The notes beneath the pieces are model-generated. The model had not been told where the DNA came from and did no database searches. It was given only the letters and a program-made list of their open reading frames with translations. From G963556115 sp963666605 (GTDB lineage: Bacteria > Planctomycetota > SZUA-567), in assembly GCA_965140405.1 (NCBI GenBank), contig OZ223208.1, positions 434,001-498,000 on the forward strand: a stretch of DNA of 64,000 bases, in the 5' to 3' direction. Positions 54,882 through 64,000 of this stretch are shown here, piece by piece. The position numbers were made by a program, and so were the translations under genes. Each line of letters begins with the position of its first letter. Position 1 is the first letter of the stretch.

Positions 54882-57632
54882 TTATCCTTCAAGCTTTCTT
54901 GCAATTTCTTCTATTTCATAAGCTTCGATAACATCGCCAACTCTAATATCATCATAACCGATAATACGTAGACCACACTCAAAGCCGCTTCGTACTTCCT
55001 TTGCATCATCCTTGAAGCGCTTCAAGCCATCAATTCTACCATCATAGATTACAATACTGTCACGAATCAAGCGCACCTGACAGGTTCTGCTAATAAGTCC
55101 ATCAGTAACAAAACAACCCGCAATATTACCAAGTTTACTAGAGCGGAATACTTCTCTAATCTCAACCTGACCACGAATAATTTCTTTGGATTCAGGAGGT
55201 AGCAGACCTTCAAGCGCTGCTTTCATATCCTCTATCAAGCGGTAGATAACATGGTATACCTTGATCTGAACGTTGTTAGAAGCGGCTGCAGACTTAGCAG
55301 AAGAGTCCGCCACAACATGGAAACCAAGAATAATTGCATCACTCGCATCAGCGAAGAGTACATCTGCATTCGAGATACCACCAACTGCAGCATGAATAAT
55401 TCTAATGCTCACTTCATCAGTTGATAGATCAGCAAGTGTCTTCTCAAGCACTTCCAAAGAGCCTGTAACATCAGATTTGATAATAACATTTAGTTCTCGT
55501 TTATCACCTTCTTTTAAGTATGCAGTAAGATTTTCAAGTGTAACGTGCTTACGTCTACGTCTAGATAGTGTCTCTGCTCTAGCTTTCTTCTCACGCTCTT
55601 CAGCAAGTTTTCTTGCCTTGACAAGATCGTCAATAACAAATATCTTATCACCAACTTCAGGAACATTATTTAGACCTACAACAGATACTGCCTGTGAAGG
55701 TCCACCAGAATCACATGTTCCACCGGTCCAGTCATACATAAGTTTAACTTTACCATATCCATTTGATGTAAGAAGGATGTCACCTCTGTGTAGTGTACCG
55801 TCATGTATAAGTATAGTCGCAACAACACCGCGATTCTCTGTAACTTCCGACTCTATAACATACCCTACAGCTTTTCTGTCAGGATTGGCTGAAAGCTCAA
55901 GCATCTCTGATTCAAGCAAAATTCTCTCTAGCAGCTCATCGATACCATCACCAGTTTCAGCAGATACTTCGATTACTCCTGCAGATCCACCCCATTCTTC
56001 AGGTAAAAGTTCTAACTGGTTAGAAATTTCTTGTTTTACTCGTTCAGGATTTGCATTTGGCAGGTCACATTTATTTATAGCTACAACCACAGGAACACCA
56101 GCATTCTTAGCATGTGCATAGGCTTCTTTTGTCTGAGGCATCACACCATCATCTGCAGCGATAACAAGTACAGCAACATCTGTAAGATTTGCCCCACGAG
56201 CTCTCATCTGAGTAAAAGCTTCGTGCCCAGGAGTATCAAGGAAGGTTATTTTTTGACCATTCTGCTCAACAGAGTATGCTCCAATATGCTGAGTAATACC
56301 ACCATGCTCACCAGACGCAACTCGTGTATCACGCACTTTATCTAGTAGCGATGTTTTACCATGGTCAACGTGTCCCATAAAGGTTATTACTGGAGGTCTT
56401 TCTGTTTGACTAGCTTCATCAGCATTCTCCTCTTCCTTCTTAATTTCATTACCTACCTGAACTTCAAGGTCATCATCCTTCTTCCATTCATATGCAATTT
56501 TGAACTCTTCAGCGATCATTGTAATGTCGTCTTCATTTACAACATCATTAACAGACATCAACTGCCCGTTCTTCATCATGAATCCCAATATAAGGTTCAG
56601 TTTTACACCAAAGGCAGCTGAAAGATCACGCATACTCATTCCGACAAAGACTTGTGGTGTTAGTGTTACTTCAGGTTGTGGCTTTTTCTGTACTCTACCA
56701 CCACGCTTCCCACGTCTCCCACCGCCACTAATTCCCTGTCCTACACCAGACTGCCCAGAGCGTCCTCTTCCCTGCCTCTTTCTTCCACCAGTAGATCTAA
56801 TACTTCTAGTATATTCAGAATCCATCGCAGCAAAGATTGCTGGCAACTCAGGCTTTGACATCTGCCCTTTAAAGTCAGCTCTTTTAAATTTGTGAGTAGT
56901 ATGAGCGTCAGAAGCTGCTTCGGTATTATCTAGGACAACCTTGGTTTTAACAGGCTTATTTTTATTATATGTAGGTTTATTCTGTTTTGTATCTTTTGGT
57001 GGGTTCTTTTTATTCTTTTTATTGGTCTGCTTATTATAAGCCGGATTTTTTTGTACTTTTCCGTTTACAATCTTCCCGCCAACTGGTGTTGTGGTAGGAG
57101 TTGTAGTAGATCCCTTCTTTTGATGAGCTTTTTGCTCTTTCCCCTTAGTTGCATTAACACTATTTGATGAAGTAGACTGCTTTGGCTTTTCAACCTTTTT
57201 AGTTGCAGCCTCGACTTTCTCAGGAGATTTAACAACCTTTGCAGGAGTTTCTTTTTTTACTTCTTCCGTTTTTTCCGCCTTCAAAGGAGCTTCTTCAGGA
57301 GCTTTCTTGGGAGTTTCCTTAGGAGCTACTGGTGTCTTAGCAGAAGCAGCTTCCTCTTTTTTCTCATTTTGCGTCGTTGTTTTTTTTGCAGCCGATCTTC
57401 TTCTAGCCGGCACGCGTTTCTTAGGTGCTTTCGTAGTCTTTACCTTTTCCTTAGCTTCGGTGATAAGCCTTGGCATTTCACCTGAATTTTTCTCAGCCCA
57501 TTGTACTGTTTCTTCACTTACAGTTGCAAGTGAATTCTTTATAGCATGCCCATTCTGGTTAGCATAATCTAGTAAGACTTGGTAGTCATTCTTCTCAAGT
57601 CCAATTTTTGCAGCGAGTTCATAAAAGCGCAT
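54882..57632 (-). CDS. infB: Translation initiation factor IF-2
   Basis: A 916-residue GTPase that brings fMet-tRNA to the ribosome. The N-terminus MRFYELAAKIGL is the standard IF-2 N start, so I use the ATG at 57632 rather than a TTG four codons earlier. A Lys/Ala/Pro-rich and Lys/Asn linker (to about 290) follows, then the second N-terminal domain and the G domain: GHVDHGKT (420-427), DTPGHEAF, NKCD. The remaining domains 2-4 are normal. The long linker is within the range of diderm IF-2 proteins. It lies 450 bases after nusA on the same strand, the conserved nusA-infB order, but the usual small genes between them are absent. Confidence 0.97.
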   Translation of the reverse strand: MRFYELAAKIGLEKNDYQVLLDYANQNGHAIKNSLATVSEETVQWAEKNSGEMPRLITEAKEKVKTTKAPKKRVPARRRSAAKKTTTQNEKKEEAASAKTPVAPKETPKKAPEEAPLKAEKTEEVKKETPAKVVKSPEKVEAATKKVEKPKQSTSSNSVNATKGKEQKAHQKKGSTTTPTTTPVGGKIVNGKVQKNPAYNKQTNKKNKKNPPKDTKQNKPTYNKNKPVKTKVVLDNTEAASDAHTTHKFKRADFKGQMSKPELPAIFAAMDSEYTRSIRSTGGRKRQGRGRSGQSGVGQGISGGGRRGKRGGRVQKKPQPEVTLTPQVFVGMSMRDLSAAFGVKLNLILGFMMKNGQLMSVNDVVNEDDITMIAEEFKIAYEWKKDDDLEVQVGNEIKKEEENADEASQTERPPVITFMGHVDHGKTSLLDKVRDTRVASGEHGGITQHIGAYSVEQNGQKITFLDTPGHEAFTQMRARGANLTDVAVLVIAADDGVMPQTKEAYAHAKNAGVPVVVAINKCDLPNANPERVKQEISNQLELLPEEWGGSAGVIEVSAETGDGIDELLERILLESEMLELSANPDRKAVGYVIESEVTENRGVVATILIHDGTLHRGDILLTSNGYGKVKLMYDWTGGTCDSGGPSQAVSVVGLNNVPEVGDKIFVIDDLVKARKLAEEREKKARAETLSRRRRKHVTLENLTAYLKEGDKRELNVIIKSDVTGSLEVLEKTLADLSTDEVSIRIIHAAVGGISNADVLFADASDAIILGFHVVADSSAKSAAASNNVQIKVYHVIYRLIEDMKAALEGLLPPESKEIIRGQVEIREVFRSSKLGNIAGCFVTDGLISRTCQVRLIRDSIVIYDGRIDGLKRFKDDAKEVRSGFECGLRIIGYDDIRVGDVIEAYEIEEIARKLEG

Positions 57633-58085
57633 CAAGTAATCCAATCTGAAATTTAAATTTTATCAATAATTTTCCGTTTTATAGCGAAGCTGTCATTGTC
57701 TCAAAAAGAAACACAAGCCATATTCAGCACAAACGAAATCCACGCAAGCAACTTCAACAGTACAAGATATACAACTTTACAGCCCACACGTAACTGTCAT
57801 GCTCACCCATTTACGCCAACTTTTAAGCCTAACAATCCATATAACAGATTATTTTTCAAACACTTAAAAGTTTATCGCAAATTAACTCAGCCTTACCCCA
57901 GCCATTTAACCTCCAGAATTATTTAACTGTCATTATCTAACCAAAACATACAATAACAAAGAAGTACTCAAAACCACCTAGTACTTATAATCTTTGATTT
58001 TACACAAATACCTATTATTATCAAGCCCAAGAGCAAAAAACATCTTCTGCAAAATATTATTTTTTAGGTCTCAAATTCAGAGCAA
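57633..58085. other. nusA-infB intergenic region
   Basis: About 450 bases where many genomes have ylxR and a ribosomal L7Ae-like gene. I found neither, and no other supportable gene. No terminator is clear, so read-through from nusA is possible. Confidence 0.5.
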
Positions 58086-59441
58086 CTACTCCTCGGTCTT
58101 CTCTTCTTCAGTAGTCGCAGCACCCTCAGATTCACTAGGTGCATCCTCTGGTTTTGCTTCAGTCTCATCTGCTGATTCAGTAGGCTCTTCTTCTACCTCT
58201 TTCTCCATAAGTAGTGGCATAGATGGAGCAGATTTTTTCTTCTGTCTTTCAAGCCTAGCCTCAACTGATGCTCTCTGGTCTTTAGCAATACGTTGCTGAT
58301 ATCCATCCAGAGCAAACTGATAAATCTCTTCAGCCTTTTTCTCAGCGATTCCTTTTATTTTCATCAGCTCGTCAATGCCAAGCTCGACTATATCCTGGAA
58401 TGATTCAAAACCAGTAAGAAGTAAATTATTTACTATCTGATCTCCAACCCCTGGAAGACTTGCGATCTCGTCATGGCCAAGTTCACGCCATTGACGGTGC
58501 TGATCAACAGTCATAATATCTAAATCCCAGCCGGTAAGCTTACTAGAAAGGCGCACATTCTGCCCTTTTCTTCCGATAGCAAGAGATAGTTGGTCATTCT
58601 CAACAAGTACTCTCGCTCTATTACGTCTGCGATCAAAGTCGATAGATTCTGCTTCAGCAGGTGACAAAGCATTTCTAATAAAGATCTCTTCATTTTCATG
58701 CCAACGTACTATATCGATTTTCTCACCGTTGAGCTCTTCAACAATATTTCTAATACGGCTACCCCTAATACCCACACACGCACCAACTGCGTCAACCCTA
58801 CTATCTGATGAGTATACGGCAAGCTTTGTTCTATATCCAGGTTCACGCACAAGTCCTTTAACTTCAACAATATGCTCTGAAATTTCAGGAACTTCTAATT
58901 CAAATAATTCTTTTACAAGTGTAGGGTGCGTACGAGATAGAACGATTAGCACTTTATTACCTTTTTTACGTACCTGCACGACATAGCAGCGTAACCTCTC
59001 ACCCGGTCTATAATTTTCTGACGGGATCTGCTCTTGCCTAGGTAGAATACCATCAGCTTTACCGATATTTAGAACAACAGTACCTCTTTCAACACGTGAA
59101 ATAGTACCGTTGACAATGGTATCTTCCTTTTCTTGATAATCTTCAAATACGACTTCACTCTCAGCTTCTCTAATACGCTGTATCATCACCTGTTTAGCAG
59201 TCTGAGCAGCGATTCTGCCAAACTCACTAGGCTCCAATACTCGTAGAGGTCTGTCACCATCAAGCAGTATTAGGTCGCCATTTTCACGATTAATTCTGAT
59301 ACGCAGTTCCTCAACATCTGTATACTTTTTTCTAGCAGCAGATACTAGTGCCGCTTCAAGACTTTCAAAAAGCAACTCTCTATCGATACCCTTGTCCATA
59401 TGAATACTATTAATAAGTCTTAGTAATTCTTCATTATTCAT
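58086..59441 (-). CDS. nusA: Transcription elongation/termination factor NusA
   Basis: A 451-residue RNA-polymerase-binding protein. The N-terminal domain begins NEELLRLINSIHMDKGIDRELLFE; an S1 domain follows (about 135-200, VNGTISRVERGTVVLNIGKADG), then two KH domains (GACVGIRGSRIRNIVEELNGE; LAIGRKGQNVRL). A single helix-hairpin-helix repeat (SLPGVGDQIVNNLL; KGIAEKKAEEI) and a strongly acidic tail end the chain. The layout is complete. GGTGGA lies about 10 bases before the ATG. Confidence 0.96.
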   Translation of the reverse strand: MNNEELLRLINSIHMDKGIDRELLFESLEAALVSAARKKYTDVEELRIRINRENGDLILLDGDRPLRVLEPSEFGRIAAQTAKQVMIQRIREAESEVVFEDYQEKEDTIVNGTISRVERGTVVLNIGKADGILPRQEQIPSENYRPGERLRCYVVQVRKKGNKVLIVLSRTHPTLVKELFELEVPEISEHIVEVKGLVREPGYRTKLAVYSSDSRVDAVGACVGIRGSRIRNIVEELNGEKIDIVRWHENEEIFIRNALSPAEAESIDFDRRRNRARVLVENDQLSLAIGRKGQNVRLSSKLTGWDLDIMTVDQHRQWRELGHDEIASLPGVGDQIVNNLLLTGFESFQDIVELGIDELMKIKGIAEKKAEEIYQFALDGYQQRIAKDQRASVEARLERQKKKSAPSMPLLMEKEVEEEPTESADETEAKPEDAPSESEGAATTEEEKTEE

Positions 59442-59511
59442 GTTTTTAATTCCACCTAATAAAACCTGTATTGACGAACGATGCTCGAAACAGGAGTACT
59501 ATAAAAAATAA

Positions 59512-59541
59512 ACGGAGCGGATCACTCTGACCCGCTCCCGT
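59512..59541 (-). terminator. GC-rich hairpin with T-rich tail, likely terminator
   Basis: On the minus strand ACGGGAGCGG pairs with CCGCTCCGT (one bulge) before TTATTTTTTA. It lies 145 bases past the 963-residue gene and 70 bases before nusA, so it separates the two. Confidence 0.7.
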
Positions 59542-59686
59542 ATATATAATCCAGATAAATCTGATAATTAACGGTTTGCTTCTATTAAATATATTGTTAA
59601 TAGCCCTAAAAGTCAAGAGTATTCGCTTTTTTTACCTCAAAAACACTCATAATTTGCTTATTTTCACCTAATACTATCCTCCATAT

Positions 59687-62578
59687 CTACGTTACAAGCA
59701 ATTCTGATAATAATCTGACAAATTTGGTATGCTTTTTCTTATAGAATTCCTCCAACCCCTTATGATTTTGCAGAGTTTTTATTCTTTTAATTGTCCCTTC
59801 AACCAACTCCTCCCTCTCAAGAATCTTGATAGCTGCCATTAAGAGCTCTCTTTCCTCAATATGTAGGTCCTTTAAAACTTTCCTTATAGCCGATTTTGCT
59901 CGGCATTTACTGTACCAAAAATGCATAAGGTCTAATAGCAACAAGACCAACTCATCAGAGACAGTGCTATGTTTTTTAAGGCAAATCGCTACTAACTCTT
60001 CTGGGTTATCAAGCTCTTCTAAAACTGTTTTATGTGGCAAAATCAAATCTATCCGCTCGCAAAGATAGAGGAATTTAATCACGAGCTCATTTACATGCCT
60101 CCTTCTCAAACTAATATAGATTTCTCTATCAGCAAAGCCCTCTATAACACACGCTACAACATCTGAAGCAGCCTTCGATATAACAGCCGACCACTGAGTA
60201 ACAATACTCGCAATTCCGAGTACACCAAGAATCCCAAGACTCTCAGAAAGCACAGAACTAATCCCTACTGCAATTGGAATTGCCAGAACAGATCTAAATA
60301 AGTTCCCGATAACAGCAGCCATTGCAAACCCTCTGACGAAGTTATGAAGAGATATATAGACTCCATTTACAGCAGATATAACCGCATAAACCACCACAGG
60401 GTCTCTGCCAGCATCAACCCCAAGAAAATTATTTAAGAATAGGTCTTTTACAAAGAATTCTAGCAACGGTACGGAAAGTCCCGTATACATCAGACTTTCA
60501 GCCACTCTCTTCTTATCAACAAACGTTCGCCACTTATAGTTCAACGATCTGTCAAATCCACCTGCGGCAAGAACAGCCTGAAAAGCGTTCCTTCCTCCAG
60601 TTATTGCAAACCAGATCACGCCACCTCCATACTTGAGTACAGGCCAATCGGCTGTAAAATAGAAGGTAAGAAATGCTGGGACAAAGCCAATTAATATTTT
60701 TATCAAGCTCTTAATATCAGTATTGAGATACTTCCACGTATACCCTAGCCCACGAACTCTGGAGCGAGTCCTCTCTTCACCAAATCGCCCACTAAGAGTA
60801 TAGATATTCCCTTCCAGCCCACCGCTGGTTACATCTTCAGTTTTTTGACGAATCCATATAGTCTTTCTCTTACGCCATGCAATAAATCTATGCCAGTAGT
60901 TCTTTACACCAATACCGCCACTCAAGTACTCAATCCGCTTATATACTTGGCACCCTAAGGGAAGAGCAAGATGTTCACTAGGCGTAGAACACAGTAGTTT
61001 ATTTATTGCAAAGCTATGCAGACTCTGCATAACAACGAGTCCCATCCCATAAAAGACCATCCCTCTGCCTGCAGATCCACTCCCTATTGCTGCCTCAATA
61101 TGAGTTGCTGAATATCTATCTAGCAACTTCCCAATATTCTTACGAACTTTCTGGAGCCCTTCTATCACCTCACGCTGCTTCTCTATCTCCCTAGAACTTA
61201 CCTCATGAATATCCTCAGACAATATTCTTTTAATATTTGTAATATCCCTCTCATTTATAGCTTTACGAAATTCATTTACCCTACCGTCCCCATACTTGAT
61301 TATTCCCTCGCTTGCTAAGGTATAATCCCTAAGATTGAAAATTTCTACAGCTCCGATACCACCCTTGCTTCTATAGAATATTTCAGGTATCTCCCATGAG
61401 TACAGGTTACTAGTTAGAAGGGTCAGACGATATCCACCTGTAGTGTTATTGAAAAGTTTGATTAGATCTTTCAAATCAGAAGCGACGCTGCCTTCAGCCT
61501 GAGCAGTGGTAAGATTGATTGGGGTACTAAGACTAAGAGGCTTCAAGAATCGAAGCACTATAATCTCTGGGATAAGCTCATGAACCTGCCCATCTAGCTC
61601 TCTACGTTTAATTTGAGTAATGGAGTTATAAATAAACTCGCCAAGGTTTACCTCACTAGCTTCACAATCACCGAGAAATTCTCTATAATTTTTAGCATTT
61701 AATGTTGAAAACTTGACACCAAATTCATGCTCAACCCTACTCTTTACCTCGGAATCAAATCTTTTCAAGAGCTTAAAAATCAATTCCTGATGATATCCAG
61801 CCACAGCGTGCCCACGGCCAAGTATTTTTTCAACAGCACTAGAATTTAAAGCCTGTAAGAATGCACTCGAGCTTGTAACTCCCAACGGAGTCCACACAAG
61901 TTTTATAAATTTCTCATTATATACGACAGGCAACTCTATACCTATCTCAACTTCCACTCCAAGTATCTCTGCAGAAGAAAGGAGCTCATGAGCAACTTCT
62001 GAGCTAATATAATTGCTAAAGATAACCTGGAGCTTACGAATACCTTTTATCCAAGCATCAAGTATAAGTAAAGCTGGATTCTTCTTCCCGACTTTACTAG
62101 CATTATACACTGTATCATCAAATGAGAGTTGCGACTCATCTTCGGGTATCTCTAAAAGCTGGTGTAGCTGTAGTTGTTTACGCACAATTAGAGGCTTACC
62201 AGTATAGGTTTCTCTAAAGTCCCTAATAAGCTCAAAGCGATGCTTAATGTCATTCTTGCAACCTAGTATCTCCTTCATGATATCAACAAGTACCCTTGCT
62301 GCGTTTACCCTCAACCCTCTCTCAACAGCTGAGACATCCCGATAGAGCCTCTCTAAGGCTTTCAACCTGACTCCCAGTTCGTTAGTGTCTACAGAATTCA
62401 AAAGTAGTTCCATAGCACCAGCAATACGCAACTCTATAGTTGATGATATCTCTATAATCCCCTCAGCATGAGAACTAAAGGCAATTGAGGGTAGAACGGT
62501 ATAGTCATTGGTCTTATCTTGGAGATTTCTGATCTGCTCAGAGATCAAAATATCCTCTTTGTCAAACAATGCCCTCAT
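59687..62578 (-). CDS. Large membrane protein of unknown family
   Basis: A 963-residue protein I do not recognise. The first 500 residues look soluble, alternating helices and strands (LRDFRETYTGKPLIVRKQL; LGVEVEIGIELPVVYNEKF) in a way that recalls a TIM-barrel or PHP-like fold; no catalytic motif is clear. Residues about 505-530, 630-660, 690-720 and 730-800 are hydrophobic and likely cross the membrane. A basic, cysteine-poor C-terminal region (about 810-963) follows, rich in Leu and Lys helices. It stands alone between a terminator and the YkgJ gene. The start at 62578 has GGATATTT upstream. Confidence 0.75.
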   Translation of the reverse strand: MRALFDKEDILISEQIRNLQDKTNDYTVLPSIAFSSHAEGIIEISSTIELRIAGAMELLLNSVDTNELGVRLKALERLYRDVSAVERGLRVNAARVLVDIMKEILGCKNDIKHRFELIRDFRETYTGKPLIVRKQLQLHQLLEIPEDESQLSFDDTVYNASKVGKKNPALLILDAWIKGIRKLQVIFSNYISSEVAHELLSSAEILGVEVEIGIELPVVYNEKFIKLVWTPLGVTSSSAFLQALNSSAVEKILGRGHAVAGYHQELIFKLLKRFDSEVKSRVEHEFGVKFSTLNAKNYREFLGDCEASEVNLGEFIYNSITQIKRRELDGQVHELIPEIIVLRFLKPLSLSTPINLTTAQAEGSVASDLKDLIKLFNNTTGGYRLTLLTSNLYSWEIPEIFYRSKGGIGAVEIFNLRDYTLASEGIIKYGDGRVNEFRKAINERDITNIKRILSEDIHEVSSREIEKQREVIEGLQKVRKNIGKLLDRYSATHIEAAIGSGSAGRGMVFYGMGLVVMQSLHSFAINKLLCSTPSEHLALPLGCQVYKRIEYLSGGIGVKNYWHRFIAWRKRKTIWIRQKTEDVTSGGLEGNIYTLSGRFGEERTRSRVRGLGYTWKYLNTDIKSLIKILIGFVPAFLTFYFTADWPVLKYGGGVIWFAITGGRNAFQAVLAAGGFDRSLNYKWRTFVDKKRVAESLMYTGLSVPLLEFFVKDLFLNNFLGVDAGRDPVVVYAVISAVNGVYISLHNFVRGFAMAAVIGNLFRSVLAIPIAVGISSVLSESLGILGVLGIASIVTQWSAVISKAASDVVACVIEGFADREIYISLRRRHVNELVIKFLYLCERIDLILPHKTVLEELDNPEELVAICLKKHSTVSDELVLLLLDLMHFWYSKCRAKSAIRKVLKDLHIEERELLMAAIKILEREELVEGTIKRIKTLQNHKGLEEFYKKKHTKFVRLLSELLVT

Positions 62579-62644
62579 GTAGAAATATCCTTTAAATAAA
62601 ACCCCAAACTATAATGACAACAAAACGATATGCAATAAAACAAC

Positions 62645-62672
62645 ATACGGCCTCTCCAAAGAAAGACCGTAT
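62645..62672 (-). terminator. Terminator after the YkgJ-like gene
   Basis: On the minus strand a 12-bp stem (ATACGGTCTTTC with GAGAGGCCGTAT, two G-T pairs), loop TTTG, then GTTGTTTT. It lies 36 bases past the stop. Confidence 0.75.
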
Positions 62673-62708
62673 AGTATAAAACAAGACTATTGATATTACA
62701 TAGGTGCG

Positions 62709-63506
62709 TTATTTTTGACTCTTTTTTACAGCAGCTATAAGATCGGTCATAAAGTTTATGTAGACATTTGCTTGAGGGAAGTAATACGCTCCTGTGTATG
62801 GAAAATCCTCATTTACACTCTTTATACAAGCCAACGCCTCATCAGCCTTCTTTTCATCATTTAGGATAAAGAATTTATCTATCAAATCCAGCTTTTCATT
62901 CAGTTTTGTGTGGTTTACATAGCTATCTGCTAAATAAGCGAGATCAACTTCTTTGAGCAAACTTTCTCTAATGTTAAGGAAGTACTCTTGCTTTATGTCT
63001 TTATCAAACATAATTGCAAACCAACAGTGCAGGTTCACAGAATCAAAATAATACGGCTCTTCCATAGTACCACAGAAAGGTGAATTGAGTTCATTTGCCA
63101 GTTCAAGAACATCTTCTATATCCTGCCCACCAAAATCATCCTCAGTTACCGCACCAACTTGGTAAGTACAAATTCTCTCTCGGTGTGTCAGTTTGTCAAG
63201 GATATCGATACCCTCAAGTCTACACGATATTGGTCTACTCTCATAGCACGTACACTCATTGTCTTTTAGTAGAGGACAGACGATATTTGTCATATGAAAT
63301 TCTGAGATGATTGGCTTTGAAGACACAAGAATCTTCATCTCATCTTCAGAGAACACCTCAACCATCTTTCTAAGTACACCGACCACTTCAATATATGACA
63401 TATGTGGACTAATACAGCATTTACCACACTTATTACACGGCACATCAGGAGTTTTCTGATAGATTTTACTCAGTTCAGCCTGTACCTTATCCATCTTCTT
63501 ACTCAT
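62709..63506 (-). CDS. YkgJ-family cysteine-cluster protein
   Basis: A 265-residue cytoplasmic protein. The conserved metal-binding set is present: CNKCGKCC (C24, C27, C30, C31), CPLLKDNECTCY, and ESRPISCR. The family is described as a zinc- or iron-chelating domain; the reaction is unknown. The C-terminal 120 residues are helical. A clear GAGGAG precedes the ATG. It is separated from the following gene by a terminator. Confidence 0.88.
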   Translation of the reverse strand: MSKKMDKVQAELSKIYQKTPDVPCNKCGKCCISPHMSYIEVVGVLRKMVEVFSEDEMKILVSSKPIISEFHMTNIVCPLLKDNECTCYESRPISCRLEGIDILDKLTHRERICTYQVGAVTEDDFGGQDIEDVLELANELNSPFCGTMEEPYYFDSVNLHCWFAIMFDKDIKQEYFLNIRESLLKEVDLAYLADSYVNHTKLNEKLDLIDKFFILNDEKKADEALACIKSVNEDFPYTGAYYFPQANVYINFMTDLIAAVKKSQK

Positions 63507-63675
63507 CTACCACTCTCCTCACTAAGAAACCAATATCAATAATATTTAAATTCACATAATATGATCAATATATTATCGACACTCTATAGTATATTATTTA
63601 ATATTTATTCCAAAGGTTTCCCTAAAGACAATAATTAATCACATAAGAAGATAATCAGGGCTCTTTAGCATAAAA

Positions 63676-64000
63676 CTAGAACAGCTTCTCGCCAAGCCAG
63701 AGCAAGTTCTTAGCAAATTGTTCCACGACACCCATAGCCTCCGTGTCCTGAGTTACTTCACCCTTTTCTCTAGCAGTAGCCACATTCCAATAACCAGATC
63801 CTGGAACGACCATATCGTTTAGCATGAACCAATAGAGAAGTTGAGCGTATGTAAAATTCTGCCCTGCCTTCCTAGCAACAGCAAGAGGACCACCTATCTT
63901 CTTGCTAAATCTCATCTCTGATCGTCCAGCATATCCCGCTCTATCAAGTAGCGCATTCATCTCGGCAGTTGCCGAACCAAAATATACAGGCGAACCAATA
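63676..64000 (-). CDS. Flavodoxin-fold NAD(P)H-dependent FMN reductase-like protein (partial, 5' end cut by window)
   Basis: The frame continues past the ATG at 63960 to the window edge, and the residues before that ATG (GSPVYFGSATAEM) form the family motif, so the true start is outside. Those residues and the following GRSEMRFSKKIGGPLAVARK and LNDMVVPGSGYWN match flavodoxin-like iron-sulfur flavoproteins and NADPH-dependent FMN reductases. The visible 108 residues are the C-terminal half. The flavin is expected to sit at the GSPVYFGS loop. Cofactor partner and substrate are not readable. Confidence 0.86.
   Translation of the reverse strand, partial: IGSPVYFGSATAEMNALLDRAGYAGRSEMRFSKKIGGPLAVARKAGQNFTYAQLLYWFMLNDMVVPGSGYWNVATAREKGEVTQDTEAMGVVEQFAKNLLWLGEKLF

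Noticed and set aside
55405..56121. A 238-codon plus-strand frame inside infB
   Set aside because: It is fully antisense to the conserved G domain of IF-2 and has no recognisable domain or start signal.
1..64000. CRISPR array, insertion sequence or prophage
   Set aside because: No regularly spaced direct repeats, no transposase or integrase-like protein, and no phage structural gene was seen. The coding pattern looks like stable chromosome.

Overview
The window is about 64 kb of low-GC DNA from a motile, diderm bacterium. LptD points to an LPS outer membrane, and there are Lol-type lipoproteins, an oversized FliD flagellar cap and a methyl-accepting chemotaxis protein. Several traits are seen together mainly in the PVC group, with Lentisphaerota/Verrucomicrobiota-like members my first guess: a Ser/Thr kinase fused to a formylglycine-generating-enzyme (FGE) sulfatase domain, an FHA/HD-GYP partner, a secreted DUF4347 protein with an LEPR-XLL-like N-terminus, and a TatD-radical SAM fusion. 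That placement is inference. No rRNA and no phylogenetic computation was available.

Layout. 1-2.1 kb (- strand): a partial UDP-glucuronate decarboxylase-like epimerase, cut by the window edge, and a TatD/radical-SAM fusion. 2.3-6.1 kb (+): a small zinc-ribbon protein and a hybrid sensor kinase. 6.2-9.7 kb (-): a free-standing MetH-activation-domain protein and LptD. 10.1-15.1 kb (+): a rhodanese, then plsY-gpsA-hisD-mtaB. 15.4-21.4 kb (+): two tandem DUF2059 proteins and a 1471-residue FliD carrying hook-IN-like repeats and a discoidin-like insert, behind a possible sigma-28 promoter. 21.7-28.5 kb: a YhaM-like nuclease, tRNA-Arg(ACG), two overlapping tiny lipoprotein genes, a possible Sm/Hfq-like small protein, a GAF protein, an exported ankyrin protein, a PAP2 phosphatase and a secreted coiled-coil protein. 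28.8-34.8 kb: an MFS transporter, a frameshifted sodium-coupled (NSS) amino-acid symporter and an MCP. 35.2-40.4 kb: tRNA-Ser(TGA), a 3-beta-HSD-like reductase, a PAS-only sensor, an exported acetolactate decarboxylase and a BASS transporter.

40.5-54.7 kb is the most unusual part. An FHA-GAF-HD-GYP protein and a kinase-FGE protein lie in one operon; the kinase tail carries about ten Asp/Glu-Lys-Thr-type motifs that look like ready-made phosphothreonine ligands for the FHA domain. Next comes a 776-residue LEPR-XLL/DUF4347 exoprotein. Divergent from it is a tight four-gene export operon: TolC-like lipoprotein, periplasmic adaptor, GAF-HlyD fusion, and an M50 metalloprotease fused to a lipoyl/HlyD-like arm. 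The operon has no ABC, RND or MFS pump. I read this as a candidate protease-centred export route for the DUF4347 protein.

54.8-64 kb (-): infB, nusA, a 963-residue membrane protein of unknown family, a YkgJ-type cysteine-cluster protein and a partial flavodoxin-fold reductase. Many genes end in clear intrinsic terminators, which define most transcription units. Several starts are moved inward from the longest open frame because a good ribosome binding site precedes an internal ATG.
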